Assembly (NCBI RefSeq): GCF_043951855.1
Contig: NZ_JBINJW010000009.1
Span: 30,672-94,671 of the forward strand
Origin: Proteiniclasticum sp043951855
GTDB lineage: Bacteria > Bacillota > Clostridia > Clostridiales > Clostridiaceae
Direction: 5' to 3'
DNA length: 64,000 bases
Shown here: in pieces, positions 9,021 through 17,220 of the stretch
Layout of the letters: every line of letters starts with the position of its first letter
Numbering within the stretch: position 1 is the stretch's first letter
The notes under the pieces: generated by a model
Told to the model about the DNA's origin: nothing
What the model saw: only the letters and a program-made list of their open reading frames with translations
Database searches by the model: none
Translations under genes and position numbers: made by a program

Positions 9021-9524
9021 ATGATCAACATTGAAAATGAGCAGAATCTGGTTGAAGTGGATGAAATGCTGCTTGAAGCCATCAGCGATACAATAAAATA
9101 CACACTGGATGATCAGGGCGTTTCCTATGAAGGTGAAGTAAGTGTGCTGCTGGTGGATAATGAGACAATCAGAGAAATCAACAGAGATAACAGAGATATG
9201 GACAAAGAAACGGATGTGCTGTCATTTCCCATGATCGACTATGCGGAAGGGAAGACGTACAGGGAGCTATATGCCGATCACGCCTTCGGTGTCGAGTATT
9301 TCGATGGAGAAGCTCTTGTTCTGGGCGATGTGGTCCTGTCCATGGAAAAAGCAGTGGAACAGGCAGAGGAGTATGGACATTCAGTAAAGCGTGAAGTATG
9401 CTATCTTGTGGTTCATTCAGTTCTTCATTTACTGGGATATGACCATATGAATGAATCAGACAAGATCAGGATGCGGGCGGAAGAAGAGAAAATACTGAAT
9501 GTGCTGGATATAACAAGAGAGTAG
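9021..9524 (+). CDS. ybeY: Endoribonuclease YbeY
   Basis: A 167-residue zinc-dependent endoribonuclease involved in 16S rRNA 3' maturation and ribosome quality control. The zinc site is HSVLHLLGYDH with histidines at 132, 136 and 142. The central region has VLSFPM and the GDVVLSMEKA motif typical of the family. I placed the start at ATG 9021, two bases after the pgpH stop; an upstream in-frame start at 8997 lies inside pgpH and adds residues not found in YbeY proteins. Confidence 0.93.
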   Translation: MINIENEQNLVEVDEMLLEAISDTIKYTLDDQGVSYEGEVSVLLVDNETIREINRDNRDMDKETDVLSFPMIDYAEGKTYRELYADHAFGVEYFDGEALVLGDVVLSMEKAVEQAEEYGHSVKREVCYLVVHSVLHLLGYDHMNESDKIRMRAEEEKILNVLDITRE

Positions 9525-9536
9525 GAAGGTGAACTT

Positions 9537-10238
9537 ATGGATTTAAAGGGTCTGCTTGATAGTTTCAACTATGCCATATCTGGGTTCATCTATGCTGTAC
9601 GAACACAGCGAAACATGAAGATCCATATGGTGGCTGCCATGGTGGTGATCATTTTTTCGCTGTTTACGAACATCACCAGAGTGGAGCTTTTGCTGTTGTG
9701 CATAGCCATCACCATGGTCATGTCGGCAGAACTCCTCAATACAGCCATAGAAAGTGCCATTGATGCAACAACGAACCATTACCATCCATTGGCGAAGATT
9801 GCAAAGAATGCTTCCGCTGCTGCCGTACTTCTGACTGCAGTCAATGCGGTTATCGTGGGGTATTTCATCTTCTGGGAGCAGATTACGACTTTTACATTCA
9901 GAGGAGTACAGCTGATAAAACATTCCAGTCCATATCTGGTGATTGTTGTACTGATCATCGTGTCGCTGTCTGTTATTCTGACGAAAGCTGTAGTAGGAGA
10001 AGGAACACCATTGAAAGGCGGAATGCCTTCCGGACATGCAGCAGTTGCATTCAGTCTGGCTACAGTGATCAGTTATCTTTCCGATTCAACCATCGCGATC
10101 ACACTGAGTTTTCTGATGGCGATTATAGTGGCTCAATCTCGCGTGGATTCAAAGGTTCATTCTTTGAAAGAGGTATTCGTAGGTGGGCTCATCGGGTTTT
10201 TAGTAACCATACTGTTGTTCAGATTTTTCGGTTACTGA
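9537..10238 (+). CDS. dgkA: Undecaprenol/diacylglycerol kinase fused to a PAP2 phosphatase
   Basis: A 233-residue two-domain membrane protein. Residues 1-115 are a DgkA-type lipid kinase with three helices and the signature AELLNTAIESAID...AKIAKNASAAAV, which phosphorylates undecaprenol in Gram-positives. Residues about 125-233 carry a PAP2 domain with PSGHAAVAFS and SRVDSKVH, the phosphatase motifs 2 and 3. The fusion unites a kinase and a phosphatase acting on the same kind of lipid, so it may govern the C55-P pool used for cell-wall synthesis. GGAAGGTG precedes the ATG. The arrangement is known from some Clostridia. Confidence 0.9.
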   Translation: MDLKGLLDSFNYAISGFIYAVRTQRNMKIHMVAAMVVIIFSLFTNITRVELLLLCIAITMVMSAELLNTAIESAIDATTNHYHPLAKIAKNASAAAVLLTAVNAVIVGYFIFWEQITTFTFRGVQLIKHSSPYLVIVVLIIVSLSVILTKAVVGEGTPLKGGMPSGHAAVAFSLATVISYLSDSTIAITLSFLMAIIVAQSRVDSKVHSLKEVFVGGLIGFLVTILLFRFFGY

Positions 10239-10283
10239 ATTTAATGAATCTGAAGCAGAATAAATTATAAAAGAGGGTAAAAA

Positions 10284-10703
10284 ATGTATAAAGAACTAAT
10301 TGAAGCTGCTCTTGAAGCAAGAGAAAATGCATATGTGCCATATTCGAATTTCAAAGTCGGATCTGCTGTACTCATGGAAGACGGTTCCATTTTCAGTGGA
10401 TGCAATATAGAGAACGCGTCATATGGAGCAACAAACTGTGCAGAGAGAACTGCAATATTCAATGCGGTATCTCATGGACATACGAAGATAAAAGCGCTTG
10501 CTGTTGTGGGAGATCCACATAACTTCACTTTCCCCTGCGGAATATGCAGGCAGGTCATGGTGGAATTTGCAGAAAATAAAAATATTCCGATCATCATCAT
10601 AAAGAATAAGGACGAATATCTGGTGGAAACCATGGAAGATATTCTGCCAGGCGCTTTTACGAAGATTGATCTGGATGCAGTAAAGGATGTTAAACATGTT
10701 TAA
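10284..10703 (+). CDS. cdd: Cytidine deaminase
   Basis: A 139-residue zinc enzyme deaminating cytidine and deoxycytidine to uridine in pyrimidine salvage. The zinc/catalytic motif is CAE (C52, E54) in NCAERTAIF, and the second ligand pair is PCGICRQ (C85, C88). The N-terminus has the substrate motif VPYSNFKVGSAV. The end overlaps era by eight bases. A run AGAGGG precedes ATG 10284. Confidence 0.95.
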   Translation: MYKELIEAALEARENAYVPYSNFKVGSAVLMEDGSIFSGCNIENASYGATNCAERTAIFNAVSHGHTKIKALAVVGDPHNFTFPCGICRQVMVEFAENKNIPIIIIKNKDEYLVETMEDILPGAFTKIDLDAVKDVKHV

Positions 10704-11583
10704 ATCAGGATTTATCACGGTGGTCGGAAGACCGAATGTAGGAAAGTCAACGCTAATCAATCACCTTATGGGGGCAAAGCTGTCCATTGTTTCAAATAAA
10801 CCACAGACAACCAGAAAAAATCTGAATGCCATCTATACAGATGAGGATGCTCAGATCATTTTTGTGGATACGCCAGGTATTCATAAAGCAAAGAATAAAC
10901 TGGGTGAGTATATGGTGCATGTGGCAAGAGAGAGTCTGAATCAGGTTGATCTGGTGATTTTCATCACCACAGCAACAGCTGGTGGAATTCACCCTGGTGA
11001 TGCCAAAATAATGGAAGAACTGAAGGGACTCAAGACACCTGTATTTCTGCTGGTGAATAAGATTGATGAGTTTGATCAGGATAAAGTAGCCAAGACCTTG
11101 GAAGCTTATGCTAAGGAAGTGGATTTTGCGGAAATCATTCCGATATCCGCATTAAAAGGAAAGAATACAGAGAACATTCTTGAATTAGTGAAGCAGCATA
11201 TGCCAGAAGGCCCAATGTATTATCCGGAAGATATGGTAGCAGATGTTCATTTACGGTTCATGGCTGCTGAAACCATTCGAGAAAAGGCGCTGAAGCTGCT
11301 TCAGCAGGAAATTCCTCACGGGATTGCGGTGGAGATTACTTCCATGAAGGAAAAAGAAAACGGCAACTGGGACATTGAAGCGGATATCATCTGCGAGAAG
11401 GATTCACATAAGGGAATCATCATCGGAAAGGGCGGTCAGACACTGAAGAAAATCGGCACCTGGTCCAGAGAGGATATGGAAGTCTACCTAGAAGGAAAAG
11501 TGAACCTTAAGACGTTTGTAAAAGTAAGAAAAGAGTGGAGAGATAACGATACTTTACTAAAGGAACTGGGTTATAAGGAATAA
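10696..11583 (+). CDS. era: GTPase Era
   Basis: A 295-residue GTPase that binds the 3' end of 16S rRNA and assists 30S assembly. GTPase motifs are GRPNVGKS (G1, residues 11-18), DTPGIH (G3) and NKIDEF (G4), and the C-terminal KH domain has GIIIGKGGQTLKKIG. I chose ATG 10696 because AAGG at 10683-10686 is then 9 bases upstream; ATG 10687 is too close. The stop shares one base with the recO start. Confidence 0.95.
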   Translation: MFKSGFITVVGRPNVGKSTLINHLMGAKLSIVSNKPQTTRKNLNAIYTDEDAQIIFVDTPGIHKAKNKLGEYMVHVARESLNQVDLVIFITTATAGGIHPGDAKIMEELKGLKTPVFLLVNKIDEFDQDKVAKTLEAYAKEVDFAEIIPISALKGKNTENILELVKQHMPEGPMYYPEDMVADVHLRFMAAETIREKALKLLQQEIPHGIAVEITSMKEKENGNWDIEADIICEKDSHKGIIIGKGGQTLKKIGTWSREDMEVYLEGKVNLKTFVKVRKEWRDNDTLLKELGYKE

Positions 11584-12227
11584 TGCAGGTCAAAGTGAAG
11601 GGCGTTATTCTTAAGACCATGGATTACAAAGAGAAGGATAAACTGATGTGGGTATTCACAGAAGAGTTCGGTAAGATTTCCGTTCTCTGCAAAGGTGTGA
11701 GATCTCAGAAAAGCAGGTTTCAGTCTCTGGTGCGTCCAATGCTCTTTGGAGATTTTCTGGTTTTCAAAGGGAAATCACTTTACAGTCTGAATGAAGGAAA
11801 TATCATCAATTCCTTTTCAAAACTCTCTACCTCGCTGGAACTTCTAACTTACGGATCCTATTATGTGGAGCTTGTAGATATTGTGAGTGTAGATGGAGAT
11901 CCGCAGGAGCTGGTTTACAGAAATCTTGTGACAGCGCTATATCTTCTTGAGACGGAAGCGCTGGATATGGAAATACTCACTTTAGCCTATGAAATCAAAC
12001 TGATCGGCCTTACAGGATTCAATGTGGGCAAGGAAATGGTTCCTTTTGAAATAAGCCAGGGAGCAATAAGGACCGCAGAATTTCTTCAGAGGACTGACTT
12101 TTCGAAAATTCATATTCTGAAAGTGGACGATCACGTCAAGAAAGAATTACAATCTGTTACTTCCTATATCATCAAAGAAAGCTATCAGAGACGACCTAAG
12201 AGCTTGGATATGTTAAAATATATGTAA
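11583..12227 (+). CDS. recO: DNA repair protein RecO, short form without zinc-finger cysteines
   Basis: RecO loads RecA onto SSB-coated DNA in the RecFOR pathway. The protein has the OB-fold N-terminus (GVILKTMDYKEKDKLMWVFT and KGVRSQKSRFQ) and the helical C-terminal part. At 214 residues it is about 30 shorter than usual: after LTGFNVG the segment that normally carries the CxxC...CxxC zinc site is missing and the chain resumes at SQGAIRTAEFL. Only one cysteine remains in the whole protein. The reading frame is uninterrupted, so it is probably a functional zinc-free variant. ATG 11583 overlaps the era stop. Confidence 0.88.
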   Translation: MQVKVKGVILKTMDYKEKDKLMWVFTEEFGKISVLCKGVRSQKSRFQSLVRPMLFGDFLVFKGKSLYSLNEGNIINSFSKLSTSLELLTYGSYYVELVDIVSVDGDPQELVYRNLVTALYLLETEALDMEILTLAYEIKLIGLTGFNVGKEMVPFEISQGAIRTAEFLQRTDFSKIHILKVDDHVKKELQSVTSYIIKESYQRRPKSLDMLKYM

Positions 12228-12263
12228 TGAGCATTGCATTTATGAAACAAGGAGGAAAAGCCC

Positions 12264-12812
12264 ATGGAATCAAACAATGAGTTACTCGCAAAAGTAGACG
12301 AAGTCAGAACACGCAAAAAGGTGTCTTATGAAGTAGCGAAAAAGGCGTTGGAGGCCACGGATTATGATACGCTGGAAGCGGTGATCTATCTTGAAAACAT
12401 GAAGGGCGAGAAGTACGAGGATTTAAAGGAATACAAAGAGAAAACTTTTGACAGTATCAAGAGAACGAGTTCTGAAACAGTTGAATTCTCTTATCAGGAT
12501 AAGAAGTTTGATGCCCCATTGCCTGTGGCGGTGATCGGAACTTTGCTTCTGGCCAGAAAACCCAAGATACTAGCTGCTGTAGCTGCAGGAGTATTGGCAT
12601 TCGGGATTGATGTGACACTGATACGAGGTGATAAGGAAACCAATCTCACAAAGCCAGTGAGAGAAAAAGTGAAACTCACAGCCAATGCTTTCGGGCTGGA
12701 AAAAACGAAACTTTCCAGAAAGATTGATGATCTTACAGAAAAGATTCATTTCAAAAAAGACCCGGAAGAGGAAGATGACTTGAAGGGATATTTTTCGCCG
12801 GATATCTATTAA
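12264..12812 (+). CDS. UBA-like N-terminus plus membrane/glycine-rich segment (DUF4342-like)
   Basis: A 182-residue protein of unknown function. Residues 1-50 resemble the UBA-like helix bundle of EF-Ts and related proteins (VRTRKKVSYEVAKKALEATDYDTLEAVIYLE). A hydrophobic stretch at about 88-117 (PVAVIGTLLLARKPKILAAVAAGVLAFG) could enter a membrane. The C-terminus is charged. This arrangement matches what I remember of the DUF4342 family. GGAGGAAAAG precedes the ATG. It lies after recO and is followed by a perfect terminator. Confidence 0.7.
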   Translation: MESNNELLAKVDEVRTRKKVSYEVAKKALEATDYDTLEAVIYLENMKGEKYEDLKEYKEKTFDSIKRTSSETVEFSYQDKKFDAPLPVAVIGTLLLARKPKILAAVAAGVLAFGIDVTLIRGDKETNLTKPVREKVKLTANAFGLEKTKLSRKIDDLTEKIHFKKDPEEEDDLKGYFSPDIY

Positions 12813-12835
12813 GTTTTCATATTATTAATATTCCT

Positions 12836-12876
12836 ATAAGACTTCTCTGTTATGATAGAGAAGTCTTATATTTTAT
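12836..12876 (+). terminator. Rho-independent terminator after the DUF4342-like gene
   Basis: ATAAGACTTCTCT at 12836-12848 pairs perfectly over 13 bases with AGAGAAGTCTTAT at 12857-12869; an 8-base loop separates them and a T-rich tail follows. It closes the pgpH to recO cluster before ppdK. Confidence 0.85.
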
Positions 12877-12992
12877 GTTTCGAGAAATGGAACCAAACAG
12901 GTGTAATCGTATTCAGGATTTGTACTAGTAAAAAATAGTTAACAAAGTAAAAACCATGAAGAAAGGTTGTACAATTAAATTAGTTCCTGTGA

Positions 12993-13104
12993 TATAATAT
13001 ATGAGGATTTTGAAAAGAAAATCCATTTACTATGTGAACTCCCGGTTTTACCGGATTCAAAATATATGTGCCAAAGCATGAATTATTGAAAGTGAGGGAA
13101 ATCT
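12993..13104 (+). promoter_or_regulatory. Probable ppdK promoter -10 and structured 5' leader
   Basis: A TATAAT at 12993-12998 is the likely -10 box for ppdK; the best -35 (TTGTAC at 12967) is 20 bases away, so the promoter may need help. The leader of about 100 bases contains two small hairpins: GGATTTT/AAAATCC around 13006-13023, and CCCGGT/ACCGG around 13041-13055. No known riboswitch was recognised. Confidence 0.35.
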
Positions 13105-15738
13105 ATGTCAAAGAAGTATGTATACCTTTTTAGTGAAGGTGACGCTACAATGAGAAACCTCCTCGGAGGAAAAGGTGCCAATCTGGCAGAAATGACAAAC
13201 ATCGGAATTCCAATACCAAAGGGATTCGTTGTTACAACAGAAGCTTGTAATAAATATTACGATGATTACAAAGTGATCACACAGGATGTTATCGACGAAA
13301 TCCATTCCACAATGGACAAGCTTGAAGAAGTCACAGGAAAGTCTTTCGGTGGAAATGAAAACCCACTGCTTGTTTCAGTGCGTTCAGGAGCGAGAGCTTC
13401 CATGCCTGGAATGATGGATACTGTTCTGAATCTTGGACTTACAGATAAGACTGTTGAGGTTCTTGCTAAAGAGACAGGAAACGAAAGATTCGCATATGAT
13501 TCTTACAGAAGATTCATCATGATGTTTGCGGACGTGGTTATCGAAATTCCAAAGCATGAGTTTGAAGAAGTTCTTCATGCAATGAAGGAAGAAAAGGGTG
13601 TTGAACTGGACACTCAGCTTACTGCTGATGATCTGAAGGAACTTGTTGTAAAATTCAAGGAACTTTATAAGAGCAAACACGGTGAAGATTTCCCACAGGA
13701 TGCTAGAGAGCAGCTGATTGAAGCTGTAACAGCTGTATTCAGAAGCTGGGACAACCCAAGAGCCAATGTTTACAGAAGAATGAACGATATCCCTTCAAGA
13801 TGGGGAACTGCTGTTAACGTTCAGGAAATGGTATTTGGTAACAAGGGTGAAACATCAGGATCTGGCGTTGCCTTCTCAAGAAACCCTGCTACAGGAGAAA
13901 AGAAGATTTTTGCTGAGTATCTGATGAATGCACAGGGTGAAGACGTTGTTGCTGGTATCAGAACACCACAGCCAATTGAAGAGCTGGATAAGCAGATGCC
14001 AGAAACATACAAAGAGTTTGTTGACATTGTAAATAAGCTTGAGAATCATTACCATGATATGCAGGATATGGAGTTCACCATCGAAGAAGGTAAGCTTTAT
14101 TTCCTACAGACAAGAAATGGTAAGAGAACAGCCCAGGCTGCTCTTAGAATCGCTGTAGAAATGGAACAGGAAGGTCTTGTTTCAAAAGAACAGGCAATCC
14201 TTATGATGGATCCAAAGCAGCTTGATACACTTCTTCACCCAGCATTTGATGTCGAAGAAATGAAGAAGCACGAAGTGGTTGCAACAGGTCTTCCAGCTTC
14301 ACCAGGAGCTGCTACAGGTAAGATCGCTTTCTCAGCTCTTGAAGCGAAGGAAAGAAATGAAGCTGGCGAGAAGGTTATTCTTGTAAGACAGGAAACTTCA
14401 CCAGAAGATATCGAAGGAATGATCGCTGCAGAAGGTATCCTTACTGTAAGAGGTGGTATGACTTCTCATGCAGCTGTTGTTGCTAGAGGTATGGGAGCTT
14501 GCTGCGTAGCTGGAGCAGGTTCAATCAAGGTTGATGAAAAGAAGAAAACCATGACTGTTAACGGAAAAGTATACTCATCAGATGACTATATTTCCCTTGA
14601 TGGTTCAACCGGTAATGTATATGAAGGAAAGATCGAAACTGTAGAGCCAGAAATTTCTGGACATTTCGGTACATTCATGTCATGGGCTGATGAAATCAGA
14701 TCCCTTAAGGTTAGAACAAACGCTGATACACCACACGATGCTGCACAGGCAGTTAAGTTTGGTGCAGAAGGAATCGGTCTGACAAGAACAGAGCATATGT
14801 TCTTTGATGAAGATAGAATCTTCCCAATGAGACAGATGATCGTTGCTAGAACTGAAGAAGCCAGAAGAACTGCACTTGATAAGCTGCTGCCTATGCAGAA
14901 GAGCGATTTCAAGGGTATCTACAAGGCTATGGAAGGTCATGCGGTTACAATCAGATTCCTGGATCCACCACTACATGAATTCCTTCCAACTCAGGCAAAA
15001 GAAATCGAGGAACTGGCAACAGAGCTGAAGATTTCCGTTGATGAGTTAAATGGAGTGATTACAGATCTTCATGAGTTCAACCCAATGATGGGACATAGAG
15101 GTTGCAGACTTGCGATTTCTTATCCTGAAATTGCAGAAATGCAGACAAGAGCTGTAATTGAAGCTGCTATCGAAGTCAATGAGGAAATGGGATGGAATAT
15201 TGTTCCTGAAATCATGATTCCACTTGTTGGTGAAGTCAATGAGCTTAAGTTTGTGAAGAGTATTGTGAAGAAGACAGCAGATGCGATCATCGCTGAAAGA
15301 GGATCAGACCTTACATACTTAGTTGGTACAATGATCGAAATTCCAAGAGCCTGTGTAACAGCAGACGAAATCGCCAAGGAAGCAGATTTCTTCTCCTTTG
15401 GTACAAACGACCTTACACAGATGTCCTTCGGATTCTCAAGAGATGATGCTGGAACATTCCTGAAGCATTATTATGAAAAGAAGATCTACGACTTCGATCC
15501 TTTTGCAAAGCTTGACCAGACTGGTGTAGGCGAATTTGTTAAGATCGCAGTTGAAAAGGGTAGAGGAGTGAAGAACGCACTCAAGCTTGGTGTCTGTGGA
15601 GAGCATGGTGGAGACCCATCATCAGTTAACTTCTTCCATGACAACGGTCTTGATTATGTATCCTGCTCACCATTCAGAGTACCGGTTGCCAGATTAGCGG
15701 CTGCTCAGGCTGAAGTGAGAAACCCAAGAAAGAAATAG
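13105..15738 (+). CDS. ppdK: Pyruvate, phosphate dikinase
   Basis: An 877-residue enzyme interconverting pyruvate, ATP and phosphate with phosphoenolpyruvate, AMP and pyrophosphate; in anaerobes it often runs in the glycolytic direction. Domains: ATP-grasp (about 1-340), the swivelling phosphohistidine domain with GGMTSHAAVVARGMG (H455), and the PEP/pyruvate TIM barrel with the catalytic cysteine in GVCGEHGGDPSS (C831). Both residue numbers match the well-studied clostridial enzyme. Codon use is richer in A/T-ending codons than in neighbours such as prmA, fitting high expression. GTGAGGGAAATCT precedes the ATG. Confidence 0.97.
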   Translation: MSKKYVYLFSEGDATMRNLLGGKGANLAEMTNIGIPIPKGFVVTTEACNKYYDDYKVITQDVIDEIHSTMDKLEEVTGKSFGGNENPLLVSVRSGARASMPGMMDTVLNLGLTDKTVEVLAKETGNERFAYDSYRRFIMMFADVVIEIPKHEFEEVLHAMKEEKGVELDTQLTADDLKELVVKFKELYKSKHGEDFPQDAREQLIEAVTAVFRSWDNPRANVYRRMNDIPSRWGTAVNVQEMVFGNKGETSGSGVAFSRNPATGEKKIFAEYLMNAQGEDVVAGIRTPQPIEELDKQMPETYKEFVDIVNKLENHYHDMQDMEFTIEEGKLYFLQTRNGKRTAQAALRIAVEMEQEGLVSKEQAILMMDPKQLDTLLHPAFDVEEMKKHEVVATGLPASPGAATGKIAFSALEAKERNEAGEKVILVRQETSPEDIEGMIAAEGILTVRGGMTSHAAVVARGMGACCVAGAGSIKVDEKKKTMTVNGKVYSSDDYISLDGSTGNVYEGKIETVEPEISGHFGTFMSWADEIRSLKVRTNADTPHDAAQAVKFGAEGIGLTRTEHMFFDEDRIFPMRQMIVARTEEARRTALDKLLPMQKSDFKGIYKAMEGHAVTIRFLDPPLHEFLPTQAKEIEELATELKISVDELNGVITDLHEFNPMMGHRGCRLAISYPEIAEMQTRAVIEAAIEVNEEMGWNIVPEIMIPLVGEVNELKFVKSIVKKTADAIIAERGSDLTYLVGTMIEIPRACVTADEIAKEADFFSFGTNDLTQMSFGFSRDDAGTFLKHYYEKKIYDFDPFAKLDQTGVGEFVKIAVEKGRGVKNALKLGVCGEHGGDPSSVNFFHDNGLDYVSCSPFRVPVARLAAAQAEVRNPRKK

Positions 15739-15790
15739 TAAACCAATCATAGATAGAGCATAGGACGCTATGCTTTATAATGAAAAATGA

Positions 15791-15827
15791 AGGGCATCAT
15801 CTTTGCTGTAAAGATGATGCCCTTTTC
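15791..15827 (+). terminator. Rho-independent terminator after ppdK
   Basis: AGGGCATCATCTTT at 15791-15804 pairs with AAAGATGATGCCCT at 15810-15823 over 14 perfect pairs, then T-rich sequence. It marks the end of the ppdK message. Confidence 0.9.
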
Positions 15828-16242
15828 CTTTTGACGATATAGTAGACAACAGAGAGCTGTCCATAGGTTCTAAAATCTATTAAGTCTTCCTGACCGACTG
15901 AAATTTAGAATGAGTACTGTATTTGAAGATGAAAAGGTGTGGTCTTCACATTCAGATTTCAAGGGGTTGAAGGATGGTTGAGATTGACTCACTTGTCAAG
16001 GGTTCCGGTATATGGGGAGAAGAATAGCAAAAGGTAGAAGTGAAAGAGTGTCAGGATACGAATAGAAGTAGAAGCGTACCAGCACGCTCAGATTCTCTCA
16101 TGATTTCTGAAAATGCATAGATTCAGTATAAGTAAACATTTACATTTACGGGATTGTCATTACTTCTGTAACCTTTACAACAGATGTTGCTGATTTTGTC
16201 TGTTATCTATGAGTCATAGTACTGGTGAAATCGCTTGAGTTT
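15828..16242. other. Gene-poor stretch between ppdK terminator and DUF1294 gene
   Basis: About 415 bases without a supported gene. Both strands contain only short open frames (the longest I read has about 30 codons) with no ribosome binding site. I see no convincing repeat or structured RNA. It could be the remains of a lost gene or hold an unrecognised small RNA. Confidence 0.5.
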
Positions 16243-16515
16243 CTACATTAATATAGTCGTGGTGATCAAAACATAAAGAAGTAGATTGAAGAGTAGGATC
16301 ACAGGTATGCCTAGAGTGAACTTCAGATGTCTTGTCTTATGCCTGAATAGGTACATTCCTATGAGCAAACCAATGGAGCCTCCCAAAAAACCCAAGGCTA
16401 ATAAAGCTGCTTCAGATACGCGCCGTTTTTGTCTCTTTGAATTATTTTTATCAATATACATTGTTATTAGAGAAAATATATTCATTATCATCAGATATTC
16501 TAACAGGAAATTCAT
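16243..16515 (-). CDS. DUF1294 family small membrane protein
   Basis: A 90-residue membrane protein on the minus strand. The family signature is clear: YIDKNNSKRQKRRVSEAAL, LGFLGGSIGLLIGM and the RHKTRHLKF motif, between hydrophobic helices at both ends. DUF1294 proteins have no established function; some are fused to cold-shock domains. I chose the third in-frame ATG (16515) because the GGAGG on the minus strand lies about 9 bases before it; the first ATG abuts the site. Confidence 0.85.
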   Translation of the reverse strand: MNFLLEYLMIMNIFSLITMYIDKNNSKRQKRRVSEAALLALGFLGGSIGLLIGMYLFRHKTRHLKFTLGIPVILLFNLLLYVLITTTILM

Positions 16516-17172
16516 TTTCATCATCCTCCGAAAAACATTTTAGAGAAAATGTTTTTGCATATTTATATCAGTTTAGTGAATAATAGTCTAAATATAAAGA
16601 ATAGTAGTGGTTTTCCAGCTCTTAAAATCATTTCAAAAAAGTATTTTATTGAATTTGATAGAATTAATTGCAGTAATTTATCAATTGATGCTGTATTGCT
16701 TCATAAAAACCAATAAAGTTGCAATTATGTACTCTTTGAAAGAAGTTAATAATACCACGTTTGTGAATATAGTATAAACAAAAAGTTTCTGTTTTTCATA
16801 TGTTGTGGTAAAATAAGTGTAACCTTAATTGTTTAATTAAATTGGGCCTGATTTATTACATTATTGGAAATGACAACTTCCGCGCAAAGTAGTAATAGTG
16901 GCCGATCGCTATTTGAAAAGTTAATAATTATGCCTGCAAAATTGAATTCGAGTTTGATGAAATTGAGCACAAGTTATTTCCTCATCAGTATTTGGATGGG
17001 ATATATAGATGTGCTAATTATGAAATCAATGATGAAAACGATGTTATTTTAGTGCAAAATGAGGACATTATGAACTAAATTTAAAAATTAGTTGATAAAT
17101 ATGTCTATTTATAATAAAATGAATAATATCTTCAATAACTATTAACAAATCACAACATTCGGTTTTCAGTTA
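16516..17172. other. AT-rich gene-poor stretch upstream of dppA
   Basis: Some 650 bases clearly richer in A and T than the flanking genes, rich in runs such as TTTTATTG and AATTAAAT. A possible gene remnant is listed separately. The promoter of dppA must lie in its right part; TATAAT-like sequences occur (for example in TTATAATAAAATG near 17110) but I cannot place a well-spaced -35 box. Confidence 0.45.
16917..17078 (+). pseudogene. Possible remnant of a lost gene (C-terminal fragment)
   Basis: One frame from 16917 to a TAA at 17076-17078 reads 53 sense codons with protein-like composition, ending QYLDGIYRCANYEINDENDV, then ILVQNEDIMN. There is no start codon or ribosome binding site, and the frame begins after a TGA at 16914. 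The acidic, aromatic-rich content looks like a decayed coding end rather than random AT-rich DNA, but I cannot assign a family. Confidence 0.25.
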
Positions 17173-17220
17173 TTGGTGACAATAACTTTAAATAAAAGAT
17201 TATTCAAGGAGGAAGAAAGA

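Noticed and set aside
9543..10037. 164-codon minus-strand frame
   Set aside because: Antisense shadow of the dgkA-PAP2 gene, with histidine/cysteine-rich composition typical of shadows.
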